A stretch of DNA of 64,000 nt from Hofstenia miamia (Eukaryota > Xenacoelomorpha > Acoela): assembly GCA_004352715.1 (NCBI GenBank), contig SCFE01000058.1, positions 62,001 through 126,000 of the forward strand, in the 5' to 3' direction. This document shows, in pieces, positions 44,775 to 57,120 of the stretch. The notes beneath the pieces were generated by a model, which saw nothing but the letters and a program-made list of their open reading frames with translations, was not told the origin of the DNA and made no database searches. A program made the position numbers and the translations under genes. How positions within the stretch are numbered: position 1 is the first letter of the stretch; every line of letters begins with the position of its first letter.

Positions 44775-46578
44775 CTATTTTCTTTGAAGTGCACGAACCA
44801 CAGGTCCATCTTTTGCAATTTGCAAAAGCAGATTAGGTTTTATTGTGATGCTTACCAACTTGACATTGAGATCGCTTCCTTGATTGCTTTTTTGTAGCAA
44901 TAGTTGCTTGCACACATGTGGCTGGCAAGTAAGCACACAGTGGTTCACCAACTTGAAGAATGAAATCTCTTCTTGAAGTTGGCTTTTGACTGCACTTTTT
45001 GTAGAGCACAAAACTGTTAATTCGGGATATGGCCATCTCCTTGATCCAGCTTTACAGGTGTACTTCTTTGCCATACTGTCAAACAAGTCGACTCCATGCT
45101 TTGTATTATTATAAAAATCAACTGTTTCTGGTAGTTTCTTTTACAATTTACAAGACTGATGAATTGAGCTTAGAATGCAGACAACCTTTTTTGGTTTAGA
45201 CTTGTAGATAGTCAGTGACAAGTTTTTCTCTAGGTCAAGCAAAAAAATGACTCAAAACGCTCTAATTTTTTCTCAAGTTGGGGTAAGCTGACAGTAAGTT
45301 CTCTCTTGTTAATTCTGATGGTCCCAACCTAAGTTGTGTTCGAACAAAGCAATGATTTAGAAAGGGAAGATGAGGTAAAAAACTTATCGCATGTGATATT
45401 GAATCCGTTGTTCATATGGGGCTCCAGAAGTCGCAAACAAACATACTCGCTTAGACTTTTATTTGATGGAGGACTTTCCTCTTTTCCAAGGTAAGAAATA
45501 ATGTTGAGCACACATTTCGATGAGCTTTCACACAACAACCAAAATTTATTGCCAAATTTGTCGGGCTTATTGGGCATATATTGCTGAAAACGGCATCTGG
45601 CCTTACACGGAAGCAATTGCTTATCCACTGTGTGATTTAAATTTGGTTTGTAATTTTGCTGAGAATTGCATACCATTCTGTTTCAAATATATGAAATCAT
45701 GGCAAACTTGTCGGATTCCAGTCTTCATTTTCTTGTTTCTTTATCATCAAAATGAATATATCTCACGATTTCTCTGAACCGGTGTTTTGTAAAGGTATTT
45801 CTGAAGATTGGAAATCCCCATTGACTTTTTTAAAACCTTTCTAAATGCAACTTTGAAGCTGAGCATGCACCCTTATCAATAATAAGCTAATGAAAGCAAG
45901 CAGCTCTTCTTTGGTAATATTCCAATTTTGATTGCTTCTTTTCCCTTCCTTTTGTGTGCAACTCAGAATGTGGTTGACAATACCATTGTCCAACCACTAC
46001 AAAAAACTTGATATTGGGTCACTTTCATCTATTACACGTCGTGCATGTTTTGACTCACCATGAGCTATTTTTACAATATTGCAACTTGTGATTGGTTCAG
46101 AATTTGATAATTCCCAGGTGTAATCTCTATCTTTGCCAATGTAGTTCTCAAATCACAATTGGAAATCCCCATTGACTTTTTTAAAACCTTTCTAAATGCA
46201 ACTTTGAAGCTGAGCATGCACCCTTATCAATAATAAGCTAATGAAAGCAAGCAGCTCTTCTTTGGTAATATTCCAATTTTGATTGCTTCTTTTCCCTTCC
46301 TTTTGTGTGCAACTCAGAATGTGGTTGACAATACCATTGTCCAACCACTACAAAAAACTTGATATTGGGTCACTTTCATCTATTACACGTCGTGCATGTT
46401 TTGACTCACCATGAGCTATTTTTACAATATTGCAACTTGTGATTGGTTCAGAATTTGATAATTCCCAGGTGTAATCTCTATCTTTGCCAATGTAGTTCTC
46501 AAATCACACAGTATCAGTAGAAGAACATACCAGATTCACATCATCTTCACTTGTAGAATCTGAGACATTTACAAACAT
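44775..46578 (-). pseudogene. piggyBac transposase, pseudogene
   Basis: Read from ATG 46576-46578: an acidic N-terminus (VSDSTSEDDVN), then GKDRDYTW, NWNITKEELLAFISLLLI and REIVRYIHFDDKETRK with KFAM, the standard piggyBac N-terminal domain (DDE_Tnp_1_7). At 45329-45676 come HTVDKQLLPCKARCRFQQYM, PNKPDKFGNKFWLL and NITCDKFFTSSSLSKSLL. The first two catalytic Asp residues (about 45.62 and 45.38 kb) are kept, but their neighbours E and N of the family (DEQ, CDN) have become K. The C-terminal part (44775-45086) gives MAKKYTCKAGSRRWPYPE, the family's RRWP block. Many stops and shifts, plus the 351-bp tandem duplication, rule out function. Complete enzymes are about 550-600 residues and insert at TTAA; terminal repeats were not located. 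Confidence 0.88.
45807..46508. repeat. 351-bp perfect-looking tandem duplication inside the piggyBac pseudogene
   Basis: 45807-46157 is repeated at 46158-46508 with no difference seen and no N between. The unit length is a multiple of three and covers the N-terminal transposase region. Confidence 0.92.
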
Positions 46579-48837
46579 CTTCATCTGTATAATAACAGAC
46601 ATTACAAACATCTTCCTCTGTATAATCATTTCTTCATTTGAAAAAAAGTGCTTCTCTATTTGTAGTGGTGTCTAAATCCGTCAAATCAATCCTTGTAAGC
46701 AACTGTGGGGCTTTATTGCAGAATTTCGTAGTGGCTTCATTTAACCGTCAAAATGACTACTGTGGCTTTTTTAGCTATAAACCGATTTATGAAATAAAAT
46801 TTACCCGCAAATGGTGCTTTGATATTATTAAAGCAAACTACATAGATATAGCTGAAATGTCAATGAACAAGCCAATTCCTTCTCTCCACAGAGCAGTTTG
46901 CAACGCAAGTGTCGTCAAAATTACGGCTCTGGCGCTTCTAGTTTTAAACCGATACTAAATCGATATTTTTTTATCATAATCATTTATGAAAATATATCGA
47001 TGATGACTAAATACGATACTTTTAGGCAATTTCCAATAACAATATTTTGCTTTTCCAATATATCGAATTCCATGTGCCTGGTTTTAATCAATGAATATTG
47101 TGGTTTCCATTCCCGAAATTGTACGACTTGTTTAATTTTGTAAAATGCAAATTCCTTTGAATTTACCAATAAGCTAGTTGAAGAAAATCAAACTTTGATA
47201 ATTTGTATCATTATCTCATGAAGAGATTAGCTGTTTATCTAACCACAATTGTCGATTATTTGTATTAGAACGGAAGTGAATACAAGCCAATTGCAATTAT
47301 ATTTTGCAATAATGAGGTGCGAAAACAATGAATTTCGATTCACATTCATTAATTTTAGACAGTAAATTAGATTAGCTTTCATAAAAATACATCATTGTGA
47401 TGCGAAAATGTATTACAGTTAAATACCTGTTCATCAAAATGACCTCGTATGCAGAAAAAAAATTATTCGTGAGACGCCTGCTTCAGTTACTAATCTTTTG
47501 ACTAGTCACTGATAATCATTAATGTGTCAGTAAAAGGCACTATTTTCAGACTTCTCTCTCGTTTAGTGGTTAATAACTTTTATTTTCGCCTCCACCCTAT
47601 ATTTCTATGATGTTCTCCATTTTGGTACAGGTTATTTCTTTTCAGTTGGAAATTTCTTGAAAGCATTCTTCGGGTCTATGAAAAATATTCTTGGGCGCTT
47701 CCAGTAACGAACGATAAAACATAAATTTGATGCAAAATTGAGGGGTTAGTTATCAACATAGAGTCTAGATTTCAGAAGCTTAAACAGCACGAAGAACAAT
47801 CTTTGCATTGTGCTTCCACTGTGTATATTCTAATACGTGCAAAAACAAAAGCAGATATTCGAGCAACTGTCTTATGTATTTTTAATATTGTTTTGATGGA
47901 ACCGCTTTCTATGCTAGTGCACATTGTCAATTATTCCATTGGTACGTATGTATTCACAAATCTCAAGATATCGATTTATATTGCTTGCATCATGTTGATA
48001 GCAAAGCAGTCTTCGAAGCACTTACCAAGGTGATGGAAAGGTAAGGTCTTAGGTGTGTGCCAACTTGATTTGTATGAGTGATAACTGTAATGTTATACGA
48101 AGAAAAGTTTCCAGGTTTTGGGTAAAATCAATGAATACTGCGAAAATCTTGTAGATATTGGTAGTTACATTGCCACATCGTCAATGTAGTCTTAAAAAGT
48201 GCAGCTGTGATTCTTCACTTAGTGTCATATCATTTGCTGAAGACATTTCATCAAACAAGATACGAGTGCACATGTTAGTAGTGTGCTATTTTTCTGAAGC
48301 TTCCGAAAATCGGGATGTTCTGCTTAATTCGTTTTGAACCCCGTTGTTAGTCAGTGACCATTTATTTGTTCTGTGACAAGTTGCAAAACTACCTCTATTT
48401 TATATTATATTTACAGAATTTTGAAAACAGGTTATTTCATTTCTGAGAAATATTAGTAATTAATAATAAAATTTTAATATTTTGCTTGAAAAAAATTTCA
48501 TTCATGAAAAAACTTTATAATTTAAACTTAAATAGAATTTGAAATATATTAATGAATTTAGTAGAATCTTGTCCTCGAAAGTGTGATCTTTGTCAATGCA
48601 TATCCATTTTTATTTATTCACATCGTTTAAGTCTTAATTTATTGGCCTCAATTTTGTTTTTGTTCCCATACCAAATGCTAAAATATTTTGAATCATTGAG
48701 ACTAATGAAAATTGTGCTATATTTTAAGTATTGTCGACGCATTAATGAAGTAATTTGACAAATATTTTTCCAAATTGACATTTTTTGTCAAATAGTAATC
48801 AAAAAATTATACAGTTGATTTATTAATTGTTATTTAG

Positions 48838-49132
48838 GGTCTTGTGTGATCGCTACATTCAAAAGTCAAGAATTCCTATAGCCTTGATTTGCAATAAACA
48901 GGATATGCCTTTAGCCAAGTCGCCGACTTTGGTACTTCATTCTTTAGAAAAAGAAATTCAAACTGTTCGTCAAAGCTCTCAACGATCTCTTGATAATGTT
49001 GTTTTGACATTAGATATTCCTGTTAACCAAGAATTCTCATTTGAAGCTCTCAAGAATCCATTCACATTATGTGGTGCTAGTGCAATAAAAAATGAAGTGG
49101 CAGAAGTAACCACGTTTTTATCAAAATTATAA
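48838..49132 (+). CDS. SRPRB: SRPRB exon 3: G4 motif and C-terminus
   Basis: The first base completes the Arg codon begun in exon 2 and is followed by VLCDRYIQKSRIPIALICNK with CNKQDMPLAKS, the G4 motif plus the AKS found in SR-beta proteins. LEKEIQTVRQSSQRSLDNVV corresponds to the helix of vertebrate SRPRB (LEKELNTLR...). The end (FEALKNPFTLCGASAIKNE) covers the G5 region, with SA kept, and terminates at TAA 49130-49132. Confidence 0.93.
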
Positions 49133-49239
49133 TATGTCTAGTTTAATTTATTTATTGATACATTAACAAGTTTTTAGTTGGCTTTGTTTTGGAGTTAAAA
49201 TAGATACACAATTTATAGTAATTTTAGTAATATATATAA

Positions 49240-49921
49240 AAAAAGGCGATCCTCTAAACGCGCAAAACTATAGGCCAATTTGTATTGGCCATCCTCTTAG
49301 TAAGTTATTTGAAAAATTATTAAATAATCAAATAAATGCATATTTGATATCTGAAAATATTTTTTCGAAAAAAACATTTGGCTTCCGTAATTGGTTTTTA
49401 GCACTCAAGATGCAATTTTGTCAATATCACAGCAAATAAAATCTATTTTAGTTTCTAATAAATGTAGTTGCGTTGCCCTTCTCGATTTGAGCAAAGCGTT
49501 TAACTCAATGAACTTTGACATATTGAAAGACAAATTAATGCATTATAATTTTGATGACAACGCTATACATTTGATAATGAACTTCCTTATAAATCGACAG
49601 CAACGAGTTATACTTAATGGCACAAAATCACAATATTTTACAACTAACCGTGGGGTACTTCACGGCACAGTTCTTGGCCACATTCTATTTTCATTCTACA
49701 TAAATGATGTAACGAAACAGATAAAAAACAGTAATATTTATCAATATGCGGACGATACCTGTCTTATAATTACTAATGTAAATGCCTTTAATGCTACAAA
49801 AATTCTCCAAAATAATCAATTGAAAGTAAATATTGAAAAAACACAATTTATAATTTTCTCGCCTAAAACATTTAAAAATCTCACAAAAAATTCATATGCA
49901 TATGGTATCAATATTATTTAA
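49240..49921 (+). pseudogene. LINE (CR1/L2/Jockey-like) reverse transcriptase fragment
   Basis: Starts KKGDPLNAQNYRPICIGHPL (usual NYRPIS.L..LSKIFEK), then FGFRN, a one-base frameshift near 49400 and FSTQDAILSISQQIK. Motif A is VALLDLSKAFNSMNFDIL, keeping the catalytic Asp in LLDLSKAF. Then come FLINRQQRVILNGTKS, RGVLHGTVLGHILFSFYIND (usual GVPQGSVLGP.LF..YIND) and QYADDTCLII with the catalytic DD. The translation stops soon afterwards. The fragment begins about 110 bp after the SRPRB stop, so it lies in or just beyond the 3' UTR. The endonuclease and 3' end are missing. Confidence 0.88.
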
Positions 49922-51780
49922 GTGTAAATCTGGTATACCTTCTATTTCTTTTTTAAAACAATATATAACCCTCCTTTCTGATCAAGATTAAAATTAATTA
50001 AGTTTTACAGTCATTAGATGCTTAACAAATATCAAAATATAACCAGCATTACAATTGCAATAGTGGCACCGAATGTTTAAAAGAATATTACATTTATATC
50101 TCCGAGTTATAGAAATACTTCAATCAAATCACCAGTTAGTAAATATTTGAAGTTTTGTTTGATACAGTTGGTTTAAGTAAAAATTTGTCTAAACTAAAAG
50201 ATGTACTTCTTCTAGACAAAAATGAATGTTGCAATCATATTCCTCAATGCTTTTAGTGCATTTGGCCTCATTAATCAATCCATGTTTTTTGAAAAAGCTT
50301 AAGTTTTTAGGTTTTGAGAAAGCCCAGTACTAAAAACTATTTAATTTAAAATTTGCTGAAAATGTATGTATTAAATACAATGCAAACAATGAATAGCCTT
50401 TACCAAATTTTTTATACCATTTTAAACAATTTTTATATTGATCTTAAGCTATTTGTTCACAGAAAATATTTGTTAGGGATAAATCAGTTAAACTTAGTAA
50501 CGTTATAAATTCGGTTTGTCTAGATGTTCGTTGGGATATACTCATCCAAAATTTTGGTTATATCCCCAATAGTGTGCAAAAAACTAATATCTGTAGTAGA
50601 TTGGCTAACTGAGCAAACATTTTGCCAATCAATTTCAAATTTATTGAACAGTGATAACACTGATTGCATAATTTTTTAAGACATGGTGTGAATAAAGTAT
50701 GCGATGTGTGGGTCTTAGAATGAAGAAATGTTTTATAGAACAATTCTTCTGATGACCTAACCAATTTATTAAGGAATGCAAAAATGCCGCAATGGGAAAA
50801 CCCCATCTGTCCTCGAGAAGAACGTATTGATTATGTAACATGTAATTTTTGGACTATTTCAATATTCCAAGTTTGTGTGCATCTGTTAGCAATTGCATAC
50901 ATGATGGAATTACCAGTTTGCCGAGCTTGCAAATCATGTTCAATAACAGAGTTTTAATATATTAATCTAATCAATTCAAAACAATGCCATTGACTTGGTA
51001 ATACGAAAAGCACACAGGGGTTTATCAAATCTATCAAATGTTTCTATCATATGTTATTATATGAAGAAATATGTGAAAGCCAAAAGGAAACCATTACTTG
51101 TTCTCATGCGCACGATGCATAGTATGCTCAATTTTAATCCACTTCAATTATTGTTTTGTGAGTCAGTAGGAATTTATTACTATCAAAAATAAAATATTTC
51201 AAATCCAAAATCAAAGTGTAGCAAAATGAAGCATTTTCCAGATTACCCTCACTGAAGGGGAACTTATTGTAAATAATCCCATCAATTTTATGCTGCTAAA
51301 GGAAGAGTGAAGATTTAACACAAGTTGTTTGAATAAATGAATATAATTTTAGTATTAAAATCAATTCATTGAAAGTTATTGTAATTTCTGAAAAGTTGAA
51401 ATTTATGATCACATTAAGAATCCATTTTTTAGAAAGCAACTAATTTTTGCATACTGTCCAAATAATGTAATACTACTGAATTTGAGAATTAAATTTCGCT
51501 CAAAAAAAGTAAACATTCAATATTAAAGGATGGTTGGAACTTAGATTATTTATATTAAATTGATAATAAAATGATTAATAGTTGGCTGAATACTGTCAAT
51601 TTCAAAATGACGAATGACCAGCTTTGACTTTCCAATTTCTGCAAAAAATTACACTTACACTTTTAATATATATTCCAACTTGTGTATGGCGCAAAGTTCT
51701 ACACTAAATAAAAACGAACAGTGTTCACCTAATATCTTATTTTAATACAAGCAAGTAATTGAGAAAAGCAAGGGTTAGTC
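49922..51780. other. AT-rich DNA, no recognised gene
   Basis: No domain or RNA gene recognised. Minus-strand open frames at 50558-50841 overlap in two frames and look like chance. Confidence 0.5.
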
Positions 51781-51837
51781 CCACAAAGTGACGTGATTAA
51801 TGATTCATGCATATGACAGTTTGAAAAAGATTCATAA

Positions 51838-53230
51838 ACATGGGACAGGGTGTTTCACACAATTTATTAGTTTCTAGTGACTCATCAGTTTTGCAAGATT
51901 TACGGGGCAAATTTAGTTTGCATACACGTTTATTTTACTTCTTTATTGTATGCACACCGTTTTTTTGTTGGTATATGTGACATTGGTAGCTGACTAATCA
52001 GGGAATATTTTGTGTTTGTGATAATACATTGTTGCCTAATGGAAAAATTCAAACTCATATTATGTTTGGCAAGAGATTAATTCTCTTGTATGTAAAAAAG
52101 TCCATGCATTTCTATTGCTTAGCTTGTCTATAAACATAATTTAATTCCTTTTTCCAAAATCTATGCATTGCAAGCAAAAGATTACATTTCGTTTTTTTTC
52201 AAATGTGTTGCTATTTCCTTGGAAAAATTACTATATTTAATTCGTTTTTCAGTAAGTTACTATTTAGAAACAAAAAATATGCTTTTTCGTTTTCAAATAT
52301 ATTGCTGAAAAATATTGGTCATACTAAAACATTACAGGCATATGAAATATAGACCTACATGATATAACTGAACTCGTTTTCTGAAAAATTTAACATGTGA
52401 TTCTATTAGTAAGATTTATACATGCTTTCTTTATACATTATTATTATTATTACATAGTTGTAGACTTTACACACAGGTCTTCTTTTCCATTACTCTACTT
52501 TTACATTTGATTTATACGGATTTTCTGGCTTTTTCCCATTTGTAGCCTTTCACATCTTTTTTCGACTTTGCACATCTTTTTCAAGTTATTTCGTTTATGG
52601 CTTTTGGGTGCTTGTAGACATTTACATGGGTCTTCAGATTTCACTGCTTTGTAACTTTACAATTAGATATTCACTTGGTATGGAATTAATGTATAAATGC
52701 CTTCTCCAGTTTATTCCTATAATTGTAATTGCTATAGAAATGAGACCGCCTAAACTGTTATCCAGATGATTCACTGTATTGTAGTTGATGTACTGCTACA
52801 CATTCAAATTCCCATCTGTAGATACGATTTCTGGCAGTCAAATTAGTCACAATTCCATGCTGTGTTCTCCTTTCTAAACGTATGCACTTGTAAATGCATA
52901 AACCTACATAATAAATATGATAAATTAGTCAATAGCAAAACATTTACTAGAATTTGAGAGGTAGAATTTCTAAGAAATTTGTAAAACAAGTACAAAATAA
53001 TAATAATTATAATAATAATATATTTCCCGAATTAGAGAAAATTAACGTGTATAAGTTCCTTTCAGCCAATTGTTAATTAAAAAATTGAATTTTGAAAGCA
53101 TGATTCAAACAAGACACTCAACATATCAAAAATCAATTCATATAAATTTGCTTCAATCAAATGTTAGCTAAAAAATTGAAATGTAAATACGTTGAGGGTT
53201 AAAGATTTAGTTAAAATACAAACATAAGGG
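51838..53230. repeat. Left arm of a diverged large inverted repeat
   Basis: CATGGGACAGGG then TTTATTAGTTTCTAGTGA (51839-51885) is inverse to 57075-57119. TAGTTGTAGACTTTACACAC at 52456 onward is inverse to about 56735-56757. Further inward, 53185-53210 (AAATACGTTGAGGGTTAAAG) is inverse to about 56090-56112. The arms are diverged with indels and centre near 54.5 kb. Confidence 0.75.
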
Positions 53231-53270
53231 AACAAAAAAATATTACTAAACCGTGGTAAATTATTACCAA

Positions 53271-53525
53271 ATTAAAGCCAAATTGCTAAGAATTTTATGA
53301 AAATTCTGAATTTATAATTTATAGGTCAATATAGCTAAAAAAACACCGGTTATAATATTGCTCAACCATAGTATAAACGTTTCTATAACCTGAAAAATTA
53401 AAGCCAAATTGCTAAGAATTTTATGAAAATTCTGAATTTATAATTTATAGGTCAATATAGCTAAAAAAAACACCGGTTATAATATTGCTCAACCATAGTA
53501 TAAACGTTTCTATAACCTGAAAAAT
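53271..53525 (+). repeat. 126-bp tandem repeat (two units; partial third at 53909-53993)
   Basis: The unit beginning ATTAAAGCCAAATTGCTAAG and ending ACGTTTCTATAACCTGAAAA is repeated at 53271 and 53397 with one A difference. The second half of the unit recurs at 53909-53993. Confidence 0.9.
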
Positions 53526-53536
53526 TAGCACATATT

Positions 53537-54293
53537 TGGTTAATATCATAAAAACGCCCAAGTGCAAGATCAGATATTGTTTAAAAATATGAATTTGAAT
53601 ACATGTTTATTTAAAATACAAGAGTAAAGCCATGCTTAGACTAGGTAATTGCTAGCAATAAAAGTTACAAATTCACGCCACTTCGCTAATAATCCTGGTG
53701 GTTAGATGCACAATTTTACCAAAATGTGATAGATCACGGGTCACCAATCACATAGTCTAGCTGTAGCCTAAGAATGAGAAATATTAAAACACGGTAAATG
53801 GTACAAGTGTGAAGTCGAAAAAATTACATTCTAACATCAAAGGCGTACCATTGCTTAGATTCGTAAATGCATTTGAGATCAAAAACATTAAATTCAAAGA
53901 TCAAAAATATATAGGTCAATATAGCTAAAAAAACACCGTTATAATATTGCTCAACCATGGTATAATCGTTTCTATAACCTGAAAAATTAGCACCACATTG
54001 ACCACCAGATTGATAATGAATTTTACGTTGTTCTTTAACATGAAATGAAATCATCCTCATCATCTTGTGTTATGAAGTTGAAGTTGAAACATACTTTTAG
54101 CATACATGTACAATGATTAATTGGCTAGAATAAGTTAAACAATATGCTAGCAAAAACAAAATTCAATAGAACAAAAGGTGTTCTATTTACCTAAGATATT
54201 TTTTTGAAAATTTACTTTTCTTTGTTGTATATTTTTGTAAATTTTTCTTCTTTGAATTAAATTATAAATATCTCAATTTTTTTCTTGGTCCAT
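53537..54293. repeat. Inverted-repeat partner of 61278-62041
   Basis: Almost identical in inverse to 61278-62041 except that about 90 bp at 53909-54000 (part of the 126-bp repeat unit) replaces a different stretch at about 61577-61670. The 62041 end is cut by a gap. Confidence 0.9.
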
Positions 54294-54405
54294 ATATTTC
54301 TAAATCTATTCTTTTTCCACAAGAGTTAATTATTTACAATATTATTATTTATTTCTTCAAATTCATAAAGAAAATACCACCCTACAACGAGATATCATTC
54401 TCATT

Positions 54406-54826
54406 TTCAACAGATTGTCTGAAGCAAAATATACGAACAAAAAACTACTCACGTGTTAAATTTAATAAAAATATCATGAGTCAATCCTTTATTAATACTG
54501 CAATTTATTACTGGAATATATTGCCAAAAGAAATGAATATAATAGACAACCTTAAAAAATTCAAAAAAGAATTAAAATTATTATTTTTCAAACAAAAGTT
54601 TATATCAGGTAGATCCTGGATAGGATTTAAATTTTATAATAACGATTATACAATAAATCGAAATTAGGAAGCTATCCGTAGTCAGTGTATTTTTTAGTCA
54701 GTGTTGTTTTATTTATTTCATTTTTGTACATAGTAGTTAATGACGCTATTCATTTGAAATATCAGTAAAATATTGTAAAAAAAATTCAAATGAATATAGA
54801 TTATCTTATCTTATCTTATCTTATTA
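54406..54826 (+). mobile_element. LINE 3' end with (TTATC)n tail
   Basis: 54410-54667 encodes CLKQNIRTKNYSRVKFNKNI, then SFINTAIYYWNILPKEM and LKKFKKELKLLFF, the standard C-terminal end of CR1/L2-type LINE ORF2 (..SF......WN.LP......SL..FK..LK..L), with a stop at 54665-54667. About 130 bp of 3' UTR follow, then four TTATC units at 54801-54824, a typical LINE 3' microsatellite tail. It is 5'-truncated. It may be the same family as the RT fragment at 49.2-49.9 kb, which lacks this part. Confidence 0.8.
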
Positions 54827-54839
54827 GAAATGACTAAAC

Positions 54840-56020
54840 AAAATTAGTTTGTTAATTAAACAAAATTAGTTTGTTAATCATTTATTGAAAATATAACAAA
54901 ATTTACATTGTCAAATAAATTCAACAATCACCGCCCAACCTTTTTAAAAAATTGAATAATGTTTTTGTTATTATTTGAGAATTTCAATTCTTTCCTTTAT
55001 AAATTATCATGTGCTGTAAAAAACTTAGCAAATGCTACTAGATAAAAACAATTTATCCTTCACCACCGCATTGTTCACAGACATATTTTTACACTATTTA
55101 TTAAATTCAGCTGTTCTTATAGCACTGATAATAGAGTGATCAGATGAATTCTCTTTGTTTTGCCATGAACTGAATAGCAACAATGCCAGCTTTAGATGAT
55201 TATTCGTTCTCCCATCATTTATGCACTCATTGGTTTTCATAAACCCCCTCATTTTGTTCAAATTTATGTACTTAATGTTCATGTAGATTTCATTTTTTGC
55301 AACAATCTATTGTCATGATAACAGTTTTTGAACACTTATTCATTAAATATGAATTTCCATGCTAAACATTTTCCGTGAATTTTCCTTTTTCACAACGAAT
55401 GGTTGACATTCTAACAGGTTTTTATTATGTTAGCAAGTGGATTGGCATGTTACTAGGTATAAAAATCAAATGTACATCCACGTTTCATAGTAATTATTAA
55501 ATTTGTATCTTAATATGTGGTATGTTGAATATATCCTACCTACTTTTGTAATTGAATTAACCATTCCAGACTTTATGTGCTTAAAAATAGCGTATATTTC
55601 GTTTTCTTCATAATGAATGATTGACATAATAGAAAGCATACAAGGCTTAGCAGTCAAATGTACAATTACATTTCATAATAATAATTAAATTTATATCTCT
55701 TTATTACATGATCGTATAATTATATCACCAATTTCTATTGTAATTGAATTTACCATGCTAGGCTAATATTTGCACTATGTGTTTTGTGTGTACATACAGT
55801 AGAATTATAGAAATGATCAAATGTTATAACAAATGCAGTTTAAGGGCATTGAAGTCTCTATTAGGCATTAGCATTAATTGAAAGCATAAATTATTTTCAA
55901 TTCCCACTCTTCTACACAGAAGAGGTGTTTGAATAACTAGCCATTACTATAAACATATATTTATAGGTGTATGTTCTTGGCGATTTGTAATTTTCACTAA
56001 ATTCTTTGCAATTTGGATTT
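54840..56020. other. AT-rich DNA with a diverged local duplication
   Basis: 54850-54895 contains a 22-bp direct repeat (ACAAAATTAGTTTGTTAAT). About 55463-55560 and 55651-55755 are diverged copies of each other (CAAATGTACA..ACATTTCATA, then TTGTAATTGAATT.ACCAT). No gene recognised. Confidence 0.5.
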
Positions 56021-56029
56021 TGTTTTGAA

Positions 56030-57120
56030 ATAATTTTTCATGGTTTAATGATATTTTTTTCCCTTACACTTGTATTTTAACCAAATCTTTAACCCTCAAC
56101 GTATTTACATTTCAACTTTTTAGCTAACAATTGACTGAAGCGAATTTTTATGGTATTGAATTCTGATATGTTGAGTATCTTAATTTAATCATATGTGCTT
56201 AAAATTCTATTTTTTAACTGACAATTGCCTGAAAGGAATTTATATGCTTTGATATTTGCTAAGTTGGGAAATATATTATTATTATTGTTAGTAATATTTT
56301 GTACTTGTTTTACAAATGTCTTAGCAATTCTACCTCTCAAATTCTTGTATATGTTTAGAAAAGAGAACACAAAATAAAATTGCGACTACTTTGACAACCA
56401 GAAATCATAATATACAGTTGGGAAATCAAATATGTAGCAGTACATCAACTAAAATATATTGAATCATCTTGATAACGAGCTTAGGCATTCTCATTTCTAT
56501 GGCAATTAGAATACAAGGAATAAACTGGGGAAAGCATTCATGCATTAATTCCATACCAAGTGAATATCTAATTGTAAAGTTACAAATCAGTGAAAAGCAA
56601 AAGACCTATGTAAATTTCTACAAGCACGCAAAATTCACAAACCAAATAAAGTGAAAAAGTGTGCAAATTAGTAAAAGCCAGAAAATCTGTATAAACCAAA
56701 GAAATTTATAAGTCGAGAAATGCAAAAGAAGACCTGCATATAAAGTCTACAACTGTGTAAAACTAATATATTAATAATAATGTATAGAGAACCATATATA
56801 TGTATAAATACATTTCACATGCATAATTTTTTAGAAAACGAAATTACATCTTTTTGCATAAGCCATGTTAATTTTTTCAGAAAATGACTTTGATTTATTG
56901 TGTAAGTTTATATTTCATACACCTGTAATGATTAAGTTTGAGGAGTATTTTTTGCAATGTATTTGAGAACAAAAAACATCTTTTGCTTCTAAATAATAAC
57001 ATATCAAAAAAGAAATTAAATGTAGGGAATTCTTACAAGGCTAAATTGGCTCCCTCCATAAATATTACAACAACTGATGAATCACTAGAAACTAATAAAC
57101 AAATACCTTGTCCCATGATT
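56030..57120. repeat. Right arm of the diverged large inverted repeat
   Basis: Inverse partner of 51838-53230. ATCTTTAACCCTCAACGTAT near 56092 and the AATATATTATTATTATTG tract near 56270 both have inverse counterparts near 53190 and 53010. Confidence 0.75.

Larger units (their letters stand above)
37058..48837 (+). other. SRPRB: SRPRB intron 2 (11.8 kb, transposon-rich)
   Basis: Starts GTAATC and ends TTATTTAG. It contains hAT-like ends (37.9-38.04 and 40.0-40.45 kb), a Tc1 element (38.08-39.72 kb), a Harbinger-like fragment (40.8-41.5 kb), a MITE (41.8-42.0 kb) and a piggyBac pseudogene (44.8-46.6 kb). Between 42.1 and 44.7 kb and between 46.6 and 48.8 kb I recognise no gene, although 42190-42250 encodes STLSLFNALVYSILEYPF, which resembles a LINE RT C-terminal region. 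Confidence 0.85.

Noticed and set aside
46638-48033. Open frames at 46.6-47.0 and 47.8-48.0 kb
   Set aside because: No family recognised; likely chance frames or unrecognisable transposon debris in SRPRB intron 2.
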